A stretch of 64,000 bases of DNA from Hydrogenophaga crassostreae (GCF_001761385.1 NZ_CP017476.1:4391501-4455500), one strand, 5' to 3'; shown: positions 16,117 to 26,230, counted from the stretch's first letter. Program-made: numbers and translations. Notes: generated by a model not told the origin, from the sequence alone.

Positions 16117-17196
16117 ATGAACCCGCCCACCAAAGACCAGCTCGAAGCCCGTTTGAATTACCCGCTGGCCGATACCCTGCCCGGGCCAGGTCAGGCGCTG
16201 GAGGTAGCCCCTGGCGTGAAGTGGATACGCATGAGGCTTCCCTTCGCACTGGACCACATCAACCTCTGGCTGCTGCGCGACAGGATCGACGGCGTAGAAG
16301 GCTGGACCATTGTTGACTGTTGCATCGACCATGCAGAATCGCGCGCCCAATGGGAACAGGTGTTTGAAAACCAGCTCGACTCCCTGCCCGTACTGCGGGT
16401 GATCGTGACCCATATGCACCCCGACCACATCGGGTTGGCGCACTGGTTGTGCGAACGGTGGAAGGTCCCGATGTGGATCAGCGCCACCGACTTTGGCGTG
16501 GCGCGACTGGCTTCCCAAAGCACCACCGGCTTCGGCGGCGACAGCGCTGCGGCGTTTTTCCGCCAACACGGCATGACGGACGAAAACAGCCTCGCGCAGA
16601 TCCGGGCGCGCTCAGACTATTACCCCAAACTGGTGCCCCAGGTACCTGGCCATTTTCGCCGCATGATGGACGGACAGAACATCGACATCGGAGGACATGA
16701 CTGGCGCTGCATCAGCGGCTTCGGGCACGCGCCCGAACACATCGCACTCTATTGCGAAACACTTGGTGTGCTCATCAGTGGCGACATGGTTTTGCCGCGC
16801 ATTTCAACCAACGTGAGCGTCTATGACAACGAACCCGAGAGCGACGCGCTCACGCTGTTTCTCGACTCACTGCAGAAATTCACACCCCTGACGGAAAACA
16901 CGCTCGTGCTGCCCTCGCACGGCAAACCATTTGTGGGCTTGCACGAACGCATTCGCCAGTTGGATGAGCACCACCAGGACCGCCTCGCCGAGGTCATGGA
17001 AGCTTGTCAGACCAACGCCTGCAACGCCATGGACATCATTCCGGTGTTGTTCACCCGGGCGCTCGATCTGCACCAAATCACTTTTGCCATGGGCGAATCG
17101 GTGGCTCACCTGCACCGACTCTGGTTTGCCGGGCTGCTCAAACGGGAGCTGGCCGACGATGGCACCTACCGCTTCTCGGCCATCACCCCAACTTGA
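16117..17196 (+). CDS. metallo-beta-lactamase-fold hydrolase
   Basis: A 359-residue cytoplasmic MBL-fold protein with the metal motif THMHPDHIG (His99, His101, Asp103, His104), a further His in GFGHAPEH and an Asp in ISGDMVLPR. A C-terminal helical extension (about 270-355), as in LACTB2/glyoxalase-II-like hydrolases, is present. It may be a thioester hydrolase. The probable LiuR operator just upstream and divergence from liuR suggest a part in branched-chain acyl-CoA metabolism; that is inference. Its stop is 3 bp from the stop of the convergent Rieske ferredoxin gene. Confidence 0.85.
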   Translation: MNPPTKDQLEARLNYPLADTLPGPGQALEVAPGVKWIRMRLPFALDHINLWLLRDRIDGVEGWTIVDCCIDHAESRAQWEQVFENQLDSLPVLRVIVTHMHPDHIGLAHWLCERWKVPMWISATDFGVARLASQSTTGFGGDSAAAFFRQHGMTDENSLAQIRARSDYYPKLVPQVPGHFRRMMDGQNIDIGGHDWRCISGFGHAPEHIALYCETLGVLISGDMVLPRISTNVSVYDNEPESDALTLFLDSLQKFTPLTENTLVLPSHGKPFVGLHERIRQLDEHHQDRLAEVMEACQTNACNAMDIIPVLFTRALDLHQITFAMGESVAHLHRLWFAGLLKRELADDGTYRFSAITPT

Positions 17197-17199
17197 CAT

Positions 17200-17511
17200 T
17201 CAGTCCAGCGCGAGCCAGACCCGGCCACCCTCGACCTTGACAGGCCAGCTTTTGACCGCCTCGGTACAGGGCGCCCCCGTCGCCTGGCCGGTGCGGATAT
17301 CGAACCGCCCTTGATGGAACGGGCACTCGATTTCGAACCCCTCCAGGAACCCATCACACAGCCTGGCGTGGCCATGGGTACAGAGGTTGTCGGTCGCAAA
17401 AACCTGCCCCCCCTGGGAATAGAGCGCGATGTCGCGCCCGCCCGGCGCCACGGGAACTCCGGCGCCTTCAAACAGGTCGGTCTCAGCGGCCACATCGGTC
17501 CAGTCGCTCAT
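17200..17511 (-). CDS. Rieske-type [2Fe-2S] ferredoxin of a ring-hydroxylating oxygenase
   Basis: A 103-residue Rieske ferredoxin. The cluster ligands are Cys44 and His46 (CTHGH) and Cys63 and His66 (CPFHQG). It would pass electrons to the oxygenase encoded just upstream. The start MSDWTDVAAE at 17511 has AAGGA at normal spacing; a longer frame would run into the beta-subunit gene. It is third in the order alpha-beta-ferredoxin. No reductase gene is next to it, so electrons must come from a reductase encoded elsewhere. Confidence 0.92.
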   Translation of the reverse strand: MSDWTDVAAETDLFEGAGVPVAPGGRDIALYSQGGQVFATDNLCTHGHARLCDGFLEGFEIECPFHQGRFDIRTGQATGAPCTEAVKSWPVKVEGGRVWLALD

Positions 17512-17558
17512 GTCGTTGTTCCTTTCAGTGTCAGCGGCCCATTCAGCACGGGAGCCGG

Positions 17559-18041
17559 CTATATGGGATAGATGATGGAGTTGGGAATCATTTCGCTGTC
17601 GTAGATGCACAGGCGCTGAGCGAACCTGAGTCCGTCGGGCGTGTTCACCACGATGTCGAGATAGCGACCCACGTTGAACACACTGCTGGGCCCATCCAGC
17701 TTGGTCCGGAACACCGCGTAATTCGCTTCGCAATGCCAGCGCCCTTGCTCATCGACGGCTCTCACCAAAGGAGCGCCCACCACATGGCGCTGGTAATAGG
17801 GATCGTGGAACAGCGTTTCCTTGATGCCGTAGGCCCGATCACGCAGCATGGCCTGGCTTTCAAAGGCCAGCGTAGCCAGAGGAAACCCACGCTCGAAGTT
17901 CTCGCGGGGCTGCAGCTTGTACACGCAATCGGCGGTGAAGAAGGTGGGCCAGAGATCCCAGTCACCGCTGTCAACGGCGCTGGCGTAGTCGCTGTAGAGC
18001 GCCTGCAGCGCCTGGAATGTGGCGAAGTCCAGCGCGCTCAT
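17559..18041 (-). CDS. ring-hydroxylating oxygenase beta subunit
   Basis: A 160-residue small subunit of an aromatic-ring hydroxylating oxygenase, SnoaL/NTF2-like fold. The beginning LDFATFQALQALYSDYASAVDSGDWDLW and the segment CEANYAVFRT fit the family. The beta subunit is structural in the alpha3beta3 complex. Its ATG overlaps the alpha-subunit stop (ATGA), so they are translationally coupled. A longer frame to 18089 reads back into the alpha gene and was rejected. Confidence 0.9.
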   Translation of the reverse strand: MSALDFATFQALQALYSDYASAVDSGDWDLWPTFFTADCVYKLQPRENFERGFPLATLAFESQAMLRDRAYGIKETLFHDPYYQRHVVGAPLVRAVDEQGRWHCEANYAVFRTKLDGPSSVFNVGRYLDIVVNTPDGLRFAQRLCIYDSEMIPNSIIYPI

Positions 18042-19342
18042 GCGGCACCACCCGCTGAAGGTTCCGGTGCTTCCATCACCTCGCGCCAATAGGCATACAT
18101 GCCGCGAATCAGGGTTTCGGTCACCATGTGGTCGGTCTCACCCACCTCGCGCCCGCCCAGCTCGGCCAGGGTTCGGTGCTGCGGTTTGCTCTCAAAAGCC
18201 TGCTGCGAGAACTCGATCACCTCGCCGTCGTCGGCGCTCACGAAACCGGCTGGCCCAAACAGGTTGGCCTGGCGCAGGCGCCGCTGGGTCATCTCCTCGC
18301 TGTCGTCTTCAAAACCAAAGTGCGTCCAGACAAAATCGAAGGCCCCATGCCCGTCGGGCTGGATGTGACGCGTCGATACGCTGTTGACCTGCTGCTGAAA
18401 GACCACGCTGGGAAACAAGGTGAGCATGACCGCGGTCGGCACCTCCTCACCCAGGCGCCACCAGCCTTCGGGCACGATGTCCAGAAAGCGCGGGTCTTCA
18501 AGCTGCATGCTTTCCTTGAAGCTGGAAACCTGCGTCACCTGAGCACTTTTCCCTTCGGCCTGGCCGGCGGCGCCCCGCGTGGAAATCATGGCCGCGTGTC
18601 GATGGCGGTCGTCCATGCGCAGCGCACTCTTGTTGTCGGCGCGCCAGAGTCCGAAAGTGACAAACCAGGTGTGCAGCAGGCCCGGGTGGTAGGGGTCTTT
18701 GATGTTCTCCTGCATCAGCTTCCAGTTGCCCGGAATGCGCTGGCGGTTGTAGCCCAGTATGGTGAGCTTGCGGCCATTGAACAGGCGGTCGAAGTAGGTG
18801 AGGATGGCCGGCCCCATGAAGTCTTCGAGCGACTCGACACCGTGATCAAAACTCGCGAAAACCACGCCCCCGCGTACCGCGACTTTCAGCTTGGTCAGGC
18901 TGTGGTCCTTGGGGTCGAAGTCGGCCGGCATGCCACCGTTCACCTTGCCATCCTGGCGCACGCCGCGGCGGAACGGCACCCCTTGTAAATCACCGTTGAG
19001 CGTGTAACTCCACTGGTGATAGGGGCAAACAAACTCGGTCTGGTTGCCATGGCGTTTTCGGCAAAAGCGCATGCCCCGATGGGCGCACACATTTTCCATC
19101 ACATGAATCGCGCCATCAACCGCCCGCGCCAGGATGACCGATCGCTCGCCGACCACCGTGCGCTTGAAATCGCCGGGGTTAGGCACCTCCGCCTCCAGAC
19201 CCACATAGTTCCAGTGCCCTTTGTAGAAGAGGCGCTCCAGTTCACGCCGATGCAGTTGTTCATCGGTGTAAACGGCGAAAGGAATGCGGCTCGTATCTGT
19301 GCGCTCCCAAAATGGCATCGATGGATCGATGGATGGATGCAT
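18038..19342 (-). CDS. ring-hydroxylating oxygenase alpha subunit (salicylate/anthranilate-type candidate)
   Basis: A 434-residue large subunit. The Rieske domain has CAHRG and CPYHQW (Cys86, His88, Cys106, His109). The catalytic domain has the mononuclear iron site in ENIKDPYHPGLLH (bridging Asp216, ligands His219 and His224), with an Asp ligand expected in VSADDGE. The general pattern resembles NagG (salicylate 5-hydroxylase) and AndAc. The NahR/NagR-like regulator next door strengthens a salicylate-type substrate, but this is inference. The start at 19342 has AGGAG seven bases upstream. The first codons come from short GGATGGATC-like tandem repeats. Confidence 0.9.
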   Translation of the reverse strand: MHPSIDPSMPFWERTDTSRIPFAVYTDEQLHRRELERLFYKGHWNYVGLEAEVPNPGDFKRTVVGERSVILARAVDGAIHVMENVCAHRGMRFCRKRHGNQTEFVCPYHQWSYTLNGDLQGVPFRRGVRQDGKVNGGMPADFDPKDHSLTKLKVAVRGGVVFASFDHGVESLEDFMGPAILTYFDRLFNGRKLTILGYNRQRIPGNWKLMQENIKDPYHPGLLHTWFVTFGLWRADNKSALRMDDRHRHAAMISTRGAAGQAEGKSAQVTQVSSFKESMQLEDPRFLDIVPEGWWRLGEEVPTAVMLTLFPSVVFQQQVNSVSTRHIQPDGHGAFDFVWTHFGFEDDSEEMTQRRLRQANLFGPAGFVSADDGEVIEFSQQAFESKPQHRTLAELGGREVGETDHMVTETLIRGMYAYWREVMEAPEPSAGGAA

Positions 19343-19420
19343 GGCTGTCTCCTGGTGCTTTATGCCCCGCATGATCGCAACGCCCGGCCCATCTCACAAG
19401 CGAATTTCGGTGATACGCTG

Positions 19421-19437
19421 TATTCACACCGGGAATA
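19421..19437. promoter_or_regulatory. candidate binding site of the NahR-like regulator
   Basis: TATTC-N7-GAATA is an inverted repeat in the 104-bp gap between the divergent oxygenase and LysR genes, ending 10 bp before the regulator ATG. An upstream TGAT (19410-19413) followed by ATTCAC resembles half-sites reported for NahR. LysR regulators usually bind T-N11-A motifs in such divergent gaps and repress their own gene from there. Confidence 0.45.
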
Positions 19438-19446
19438 TTCAACTTC

Positions 19447-20364
19447 ATGAAACTCAGCGATATCGATCTCAACCTGTTGGTGGTTTTTAACCAGCTGTTG
19501 CGCGAAGGCAGCGTCTCGCGCACCGCTGTGGCGCTGGAGCTGAGCCAACCAGCGGTGAGCAACGCCTTGAGGCGTCTGCGCGATTTGCTGGGTGACGAAC
19601 TGTTTTTGCGCACGCCGCAAGGCATGGCCCCCACGCCTTACGCCCAAACGCTGGCCGAACCCGTATCGCAAGCCTTGCAAGGCTTGCACCACGCGCTCAA
19701 CGTGCGCGCCTCGTTCGACCCCGCCACCAGCCAGCGCTGCTACACGCTGGCGCTCACCGACGTGGGCGAAATCTATTTCTTGCCCGTGCTCATGGACGCG
19801 CTCGCCCGTGAAGCGCCGGGCGTGACGCTGCGTTGCGTCCCTGTGGCAACGCCCGCCCTGCGCGACGACATGGCCGGTGGGCAGGTGGATCTGGCGCTGG
19901 GCTGGTTGCCGCCAGTTGAATCCGGGTTCATGCAGCAGGCACTGTTCCGCCAGCGCTACGTCGCTTTGATGCGCCAGGGCCACCCACTTGCGGCCTTACC
20001 CAAGGTGGGTGCCGCAGCCTACAGGCGGGCAAACCACGTGCGCGTGGTGTCTTCGGGAACCGGTCACGCCCAGGTCGATCAAGCACTCGACCGCCTGGGC
20101 ATGACCGGCAACGTCAAGCTCAGCGTGCCCCACTACGTGGCACTTGGCCACGTATTGGCCAGCGCCGACCTGGTTGCGACCGTGCCCGAACGGTTGGCCG
20201 AGCGCGTGGGAGAGCCCTTTCACCTGGTTGCCCGCCCACTGACGGCGAAGCTTCCCACCAGCACCATCTGCCAGCTTTGGCACAGCCACCTGCACCGCGA
20301 CCCGGGCCATCAATGGCTGCGTGGTCGCATTGCCAGCCTGTTTGGCCACCCGGCAAGCGCATGA
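19447..20364 (+). CDS. LysR-family regulator, NahR/NagR-like
   Basis: A 305-residue LysR regulator. The N-terminus MKLSDIDLNLLVVFNQLLREGSVS with SQPAVSNALRRLRDLLGDELF is the helix-turn-helix. TLALTDVGEIYFLPVLMDAL and VRVVSSGTGHAQVD in the effector domain are close to NahR/NagR/DntR, the salicylate or nitrosalicylate sensors. It is transcribed away from the oxygenase genes, so it probably activates them in response to an aromatic inducer such as salicylate. Confidence 0.88.
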   Translation: MKLSDIDLNLLVVFNQLLREGSVSRTAVALELSQPAVSNALRRLRDLLGDELFLRTPQGMAPTPYAQTLAEPVSQALQGLHHALNVRASFDPATSQRCYTLALTDVGEIYFLPVLMDALAREAPGVTLRCVPVATPALRDDMAGGQVDLALGWLPPVESGFMQQALFRQRYVALMRQGHPLAALPKVGAAAYRRANHVRVVSSGTGHAQVDQALDRLGMTGNVKLSVPHYVALGHVLASADLVATVPERLAERVGEPFHLVARPLTAKLPTSTICQLWHSHLHRDPGHQWLRGRIASLFGHPASA

Positions 20365-20518
20365 ACGAACCCACACCGGTGTCTTCAACGGTCGTCAAAT
20401 CGCGACAAAATTCCACTCTCAAGCGCAGTATTTGGATTTTGTAACACCTATGACGCCCTCAAACCATTGGGGCCACTGATCAGCCTTCACAATAGGTTCT
20501 ACGTTAATTCGCTGAAGG

Positions 20519-20680
20519 ATGTTTGTGATCGAGATGTTTGTCCGCCTGGGCCTGGCCCTGATGTTGTCCCTGAGCCTGGCCCTGTTGCTCGCCTGGGGCT
20601 GGGACAGTTCCGACCACAATGCCCCCGCCAATGCACAGCAACTGAGCGCCGCAAGCGAATCGCAAGCCACCTCGAACTGA
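20519..20680 (+). CDS. hypothetical 53-residue membrane peptide
   Basis: A short open frame not overlapping any other gene: MFVIEMFVRLGLALMLSLSL, continuing as one strongly hydrophobic helix to LLAWGW, then a polar Ser/Ala/Gln/Asn-rich tail of about 25 residues. AAGG lies directly before the ATG, which is tight spacing; an ATG at 20534 is a possible alternative. It would insert by its N-terminal helix. No family recognised. It lies between the LysR gene and a secreted dehydrogenase-like gene. Confidence 0.4.
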   Translation: MFVIEMFVRLGLALMLSLSLALLLAWGWDSSDHNAPANAQQLSAASESQATSN

Positions 20681-20727
20681 CCGGTGTGGCGCGTCCAGCG
20701 CCCACCTTCCTCTGGCAGACTCGCCAC

Positions 20728-22023
20728 ATGACGTCTCGCCCTTTCAACCGGCCACCATGGCCCTTCGTTGCAGCCTTGTTGTGGCTCGCCCTCCCCACAT
20801 GGGCGCGATCGACCCCAATCACCATCCCCAGTCCATCGGGCTACACCGCCGAAGGGCAGTGCGCGGGTTACCCCCGACTGCCACTCAAAACCCCCAAGGG
20901 CTGGTGCGCCGGCCTCGTCGCTGATGAACGCGATGGCCTGCGCATGCCCCGTCGACTGCTGGAACTGGCACCTGACCGCTTCTGGATCACCGACATGGGC
21001 AGTTGGGAGCCCAAACAGGGCCGGTTGCTGGAACTTAAAACACCGGGTCAACCGGGGGACCCCAAACGCACTCGCGTGCTCGCCAAGGGCCTTGATCGCC
21101 CGCACGGCTTGATTCGGGGCCCTGATGGGCGTGTTTATGTGGGCGAAGCAGGTGCCATCTGGCGCACTCCGAGCACCCAGGTCGAGCGGGAAATCGTTTT
21201 GCGCGACCTGCCCGATACCGGTGCCCATCCGCTCACGGAAATGGTGTTTGCGCTCCCTGGCACGCTGTTTGTCAATGTGGGCTCGGCCACCGACGCCTGC
21301 CGCGCCGAGGGGCAAGACCAACCCAGCATCCCGTGCCCGGAGATTGAAGGCAAGCTGCCCCGTGCCGCGGTTTACCAGGCGGTGTTCGGTGGCTCCGACT
21401 TCAAGCGGCAGACATTTGTGCCCTGGGCGATCGGTCTGCGCAACTCGCTCGGTCTGGCGGTCACCAACGACACCACCAACAGCGGCATGCGGCTCTGGCA
21501 GGCCGAAAACTCGGTGGACTACACCGATGCCCAGATGCCCGCCGAAGAGCTCAATGAACTCAGCCAAGGCGCCCACTACGGTTGGCCCTACTGCGTCACC
21601 GACAAAAAGGGACACAGCGTGGTTGCGCGGGGCTACAAGAAGCGCGCGCCCTGCGGGCCAACAGACGCCAAAGCGCCATTTCAAGCCTGGCCCGCCCACG
21701 TGGCCCCGCTGCAATTGCTCGCCGTGCCAGCCGCCAAACCGGGCGAGGCCGAGCGCCCCTGGAGCGGCCGGCTGCTCGCGGTCTGGCATGGCCCCCGCGC
21801 GCCGGGGCACCGCATCGTGGCCTGGCGACTCGATGCGCAAGGCCGGCCGCAAGGCGAGCGCGAAGACATCGTTTCCGATTGGGACGCCAGCCCTGGTATG
21901 CGCCCTCAGGGCAACCCCGCGGGCATCACGGTCGACAGCCAGGGGCGCCTGTGGATCGTGGAAGACCGCAACCGCACCGTGATCGTGATCGCCCCGGACA
22001 AGCCTGTTACCCAGCCTCGGTGA
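20728..22023 (+). CDS. exported PQQ-dependent sugar dehydrogenase-fold protein (sorbosone dehydrogenase-like)
   Basis: A 431-residue protein with a signal peptide (about 1-27, cleaved after TWA). It has a six-bladed beta-propeller pattern of the GdhB/sorbosone dehydrogenase type: RFWITDMGSW, LDRPHGLIRGPDGRVYVGEAG, WAIGLRNSLGLAV, GAHYGWPYC and NPAGITVDSQGRLWIVEDRN. Relatives oxidise sugars or alcohols in the periplasm using PQQ; the catalytic His is likely in RPHGL. A longer upstream frame reads across the small membrane-peptide gene and was rejected. Its stop lies just before the tgt start. Substrate unknown. Confidence 0.8.
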   Translation: MTSRPFNRPPWPFVAALLWLALPTWARSTPITIPSPSGYTAEGQCAGYPRLPLKTPKGWCAGLVADERDGLRMPRRLLELAPDRFWITDMGSWEPKQGRLLELKTPGQPGDPKRTRVLAKGLDRPHGLIRGPDGRVYVGEAGAIWRTPSTQVEREIVLRDLPDTGAHPLTEMVFALPGTLFVNVGSATDACRAEGQDQPSIPCPEIEGKLPRAAVYQAVFGGSDFKRQTFVPWAIGLRNSLGLAVTNDTTNSGMRLWQAENSVDYTDAQMPAEELNELSQGAHYGWPYCVTDKKGHSVVARGYKKRAPCGPTDAKAPFQAWPAHVAPLQLLAVPAAKPGEAERPWSGRLLAVWHGPRAPGHRIVAWRLDAQGRPQGEREDIVSDWDASPGMRPQGNPAGITVDSQGRLWIVEDRNRTVIVIAPDKPVTQPR

Positions 22024-22034
22024 CAATCGCTGCC

Positions 22035-23201
<1,167 letters not shown>

Positions 23202-23220
23202 CCCCCAGCCGGGCACACGC

Positions 23221-23715
23221 TTGAACCGGCTGTTGCGTGCCTTGCTCTGGCCATTGAAATGGCTGCTGGCGCTGCTCATCCTTTTTGAAGAGTGGGGCTG
23301 GGAACCACTGCAGCGCTGGCTGGCGCGCGTCGCCATGTGGCCGAGCTTGCGCTGGCTTGACGCGGCCATTCGCCGCCTGCCACCGTACGCGGCGCTGGCT
23401 TTGCTGGGTGGCCCCGCGCTGACCTTGCTGCCCATCAAGTTGCTGGCGCTGTGGCTGATAGGGCAGGGGCACGCGGTCTCGGGCTTGATGGTGATCCTGG
23501 CCGCCAAAGTGCTCGGCACGGCAGTCGTGGCCCATCTGTTTGCCCTGACGCAACCCGCCTTGATGCGGCTGGACTGGTTCGCTTGGCGCTACACCCGGTG
23601 GACCCAGTGGAAAGACCGGCTGCTGAACCAGGTGCGCGCTTCGGTACCCTGGCGAACCGCTCGCATATGGCGACGACAGGCGCTCAGACAGTGGCATCGC
23701 TGGACACGACCATGA
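23221..23715 (+). CDS. hypothetical membrane protein
   Basis: A 164-residue protein with two or three hydrophobic segments (about 8-24, 58-74, 80-105) and a very basic, Trp/Arg-rich C-terminus (RTARIWRRQALRQWHRWTRP). No ATG is available; the TTG at 23221 gives the frame starting NRLLRALLWPLKWLLALLIL. It starts 20 bp after tgt and may be translated from the tgt message. It resembles conserved proteobacterial small membrane proteins of unknown function. Confidence 0.65.
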   Translation: MNRLLRALLWPLKWLLALLILFEEWGWEPLQRWLARVAMWPSLRWLDAAIRRLPPYAALALLGGPALTLLPIKLLALWLIGQGHAVSGLMVILAAKVLGTAVVAHLFALTQPALMRLDWFAWRYTRWTQWKDRLLNQVRASVPWRTARIWRRQALRQWHRWTRP

Positions 23716-23857
23716 ACGCCAACCCACGCCATCCCGGCAGGACCGCCACCATCGCTTCAAGCGGCTGGATGGCGCATGTACCAGGAAGTTCTTTTGCTTC
23801 TCTGCTTGACACCTATGCAGCAAGCAAACCGCACGCAACGCGTTTAAGCTGAGCCCC

Positions 23858-25057
23858 ATGATCCAAGCCCACGTCCCGCGCCACATCCTGCCCGTGCTCG
23901 TGCTAGCGCAGTTCGCCGGCACGTCGCCGTGGTTCGCAGTGAACGCCGTGATGCCCGACTTGCAGCGCGAACTGGGCTGGGCCAACGCCGCGGTGGGCGC
24001 GCTCACCTCGTCGCTGCAACTGGGCTTCATCATTGGCACGCTGGTCTTCGCCTTGCTCGCCATCGCCGACCGGTTTTCGGCGCGCCGCGTGTTCCTGATT
24101 TGCGCCTTGGCCAGCGCGGCCTGTACCGTGGGCGCCTGGGCCATGGTGCGCAACTACGAGGCCTTGATGGCCTGGCGCTTTGCCACCGGTTTTTTCCTGG
24201 CAGGCATTTACCCCGTGGGCATGAAGATCGCCGCCCAGTGGTACACCAAAGGCCTGGGCGGCGCGCTCGGCCTTTTGATAGGCGCGTTGGTGGTGGGTTC
24301 GGCGAGTGCTCACGCGCTGCGCGCCCTGGGTGACGCCCTGCCCTGGCCCACGCTGATGCTGGGCGTGGCGTCGCTCGCAGCGGCTGGTGGCCTGCTGCTG
24401 TTTTTTGCCACCCACGATGCGCCCAACGTCCACGCCAAGGTCAGCACCTTGCAATGGCGCGCCCTCGCCTCACTGTGGACCGACAGCCGTGTGCGAGCCT
24501 CGGTGCTGGGCTACTTTGGCCACATGTGGGAGCTCTACACCATGTGGGTCATGGTGCCGCTGATTCTGGCCACCCGACTGCAAGGTGCAGCACTGTCGTG
24601 GACGGCGTTTTTGATCTTGGGCGCAGGTGCCCTGGGTTGTGCCATTGGCGGCTGGGTGGCGCAGCGCTGGGGCAGTGCACGGGTGGCGGGGGTGCAGCTG
24701 AGCCTGAGCGGCCTGTGTTGCCTGGCCACGCCCTGGATGCTGGGAGCCGGCGACGCGATTTTCTATGCCTGGCTGGTGCTCTGGGGCATCACCGTAGCCG
24801 GTGATTCGCCACAATTTTCCACCCTCACCGCACGCAACGCGCCACCCCAGGCTGTGGGCAGCGTGCTCACGCTCACCAACAGCATCGGCTTCGCCATCTC
24901 CATCGCCAGCATTTTGCTGTTTGTGTCTTTGAGCGAAACCGTGCCGCTGAGTTCGTTGCTGCCCTGGCTGGCCATCGGCCCGGCGCTTGGGCTGTGGGCG
25001 TTGAGCCCCTTGTTGCGCGACGAATTCCGCCCCCCACCAGTGCGGGTCAGCGCCTGA
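23858..25057 (+). CDS. MFS transporter
   Basis: A 399-residue major facilitator with about 12 hydrophobic helices. The loop between helices 2 and 3 reads ADRFSARRVF, the family's D-R-x-x-x-R-R signature. FAGTSPWFAVNAVMPDLQRE at the beginning is like nitrate/cyanate-type or uncharacterised MFS carriers. Substrate cannot be told. It stands alone, with 142 bp of gene-free DNA upstream. Confidence 0.85.
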   Translation: MIQAHVPRHILPVLVLAQFAGTSPWFAVNAVMPDLQRELGWANAAVGALTSSLQLGFIIGTLVFALLAIADRFSARRVFLICALASAACTVGAWAMVRNYEALMAWRFATGFFLAGIYPVGMKIAAQWYTKGLGGALGLLIGALVVGSASAHALRALGDALPWPTLMLGVASLAAAGGLLLFFATHDAPNVHAKVSTLQWRALASLWTDSRVRASVLGYFGHMWELYTMWVMVPLILATRLQGAALSWTAFLILGAGALGCAIGGWVAQRWGSARVAGVQLSLSGLCCLATPWMLGAGDAIFYAWLVLWGITVAGDSPQFSTLTARNAPPQAVGSVLTLTNSIGFAISIASILLFVSLSETVPLSSLLPWLAIGPALGLWALSPLLRDEFRPPPVRVSA

Positions 25058-25099
25058 CGCTTGCACCTTGAATCAGAACTCGAACCAGCTGAGCAGCCC

Positions 25100-26230
25100 C
25101 TAGACTGGGACCCCGGCCACGTCGGGGGCATCACCTTCCTCCACTGCTTTGACCGCTTCATTCACTTGAAGCGTCTCGGGCGCTGGAGCGTCCTCGCGCC
25201 TGGCACTCGCCCCACAACTGAAACAGAACAAGGCAAACGCGCTCTTGCGGGCTTTGCAGTGGGCGCATTGGTCAAACAGGCACAGACCGCAGTGCGGGCA
25301 GAAATCGGTTTTCCCGTCTTTCAGGTCGACGGTGCGCTCACAACCCGGGCACACGTTTTTGCTTAGCCGGGTCAGCGCCAGATCGTAATTCATGTCTTTT
25401 CGGCGCTGGGTATCGGGCAGCGCTTCGGCCTGTTTTTGTCGCTCCAGGTAGCGCTGCAAAGCCTGGATCGCATAGCGGCCGCCCACCACCGTGAGAACGA
25501 TGCCCACCAGGTAACGCACGTACCCGCCGTAACTCGGCAAGTAAGGCACCAGCTCCACAAAGAAGGCGAACAATGCGAAGAAGATGAAACCCCACACAAA
25601 CGGCCAATAGGTGCTTTTGCGCTTTGTGGCAAACAGCCAGCCCGCCGCGACCAACAGAGGCAGCGTCAACGCCAGGCGGTACAAAAACACCCGTAGCTCT
25701 TGCGCACGCTGCGCCTCTCGCAGGTTGGCGCTTGCCGCCTCCTCCATCTCGCGCAGCTCGGACTCTCCACGGCTCTGCGCCTGGCGCGCGTTGAGCGCCG
25801 CCTGTTGCTGCGCCTCAACCGCACCCTGGGCTTCGCGCTCGGCTTTGCGCAAAACATCCAGCTCGCGGGTGCGCTCCAGCAACGCCTGGTCTTGCTCGGC
25901 GCGCTCGGTCACCCGCCGCGTGGCCAACCAGTTGCTGAACGTCTCTCGCGCCGCGCGGTTGTCCGCCTGCGCGGCCTGCAGCCCAAGCTGCGCCTGCTCT
26001 AACCCGTCTTGCGCTACCTTGCTGGCCTGGCGTGCGCCCAGAATCTGGGCGTTCACCGCCGTGCGCTGCTCCGGATCCATGAAGTCTTCAAGCTGGTGGC
26101 GCTGTTCCACGCGCGGCAGATCCCCTACCACCGTGCTGCCCAACCCGACCAGAAACCAGGCAAAAATAAAGGCCACCAGCCACAGGCCGCGGTGGAACCA
26201 CTTTTCAGACAGCCGCAACGATTTGCTCAT
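25100..26230 (-). CDS. membrane protein with coiled coil and C-terminal zinc ribbons
   Basis: 376 residues. There is one N-terminal helix (about 14-36), then a long Gln/Ala/Arg/Glu-rich coiled coil (about 60-180), then three more helices (about 183-200, 207-228, 238-258), and a cytoplasmic tail with two CxxC pairs each (NVCPGCERT, DFCPHCGLC, QCAHCKAR, FCFSCGA), i.e. double zinc-ribbon. GAGGAAAAG precedes the ATG at good spacing. No named family recognised. It may sense or link membrane state to the cytoplasm; that is speculation. It is downstream of the DUF2145 gene on the same strand, 48 bp away. Confidence 0.7.
   Translation of the reverse strand: MSKSLRLSEKWFHRGLWLVAFIFAWFLVGLGSTVVGDLPRVEQRHQLEDFMDPEQRTAVNAQILGARQASKVAQDGLEQAQLGLQAAQADNRAARETFSNWLATRRVTERAEQDQALLERTRELDVLRKAEREAQGAVEAQQQAALNARQAQSRGESELREMEEAASANLREAQRAQELRVFLYRLALTLPLLVAAGWLFATKRKSTYWPFVWGFIFFALFAFFVELVPYLPSYGGYVRYLVGIVLTVVGGRYAIQALQRYLERQKQAEALPDTQRRKDMNYDLALTRLSKNVCPGCERTVDLKDGKTDFCPHCGLCLFDQCAHCKARKSAFALFCFSCGASARREDAPAPETLQVNEAVKAVEEGDAPDVAGVPV

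Noticed and set aside
20467..20727. Upstream extension of the PQQ-dehydrogenase-like protein
   Set aside because: The extension is in another frame from the small membrane-peptide gene, lacks a signal-peptide pattern and would bury the real one.
21582..22034. Upstream extension of tgt
   Set aside because: It reads the previous gene in a wrong frame; Tgt proteins begin at the MLQFELLKTEG position.
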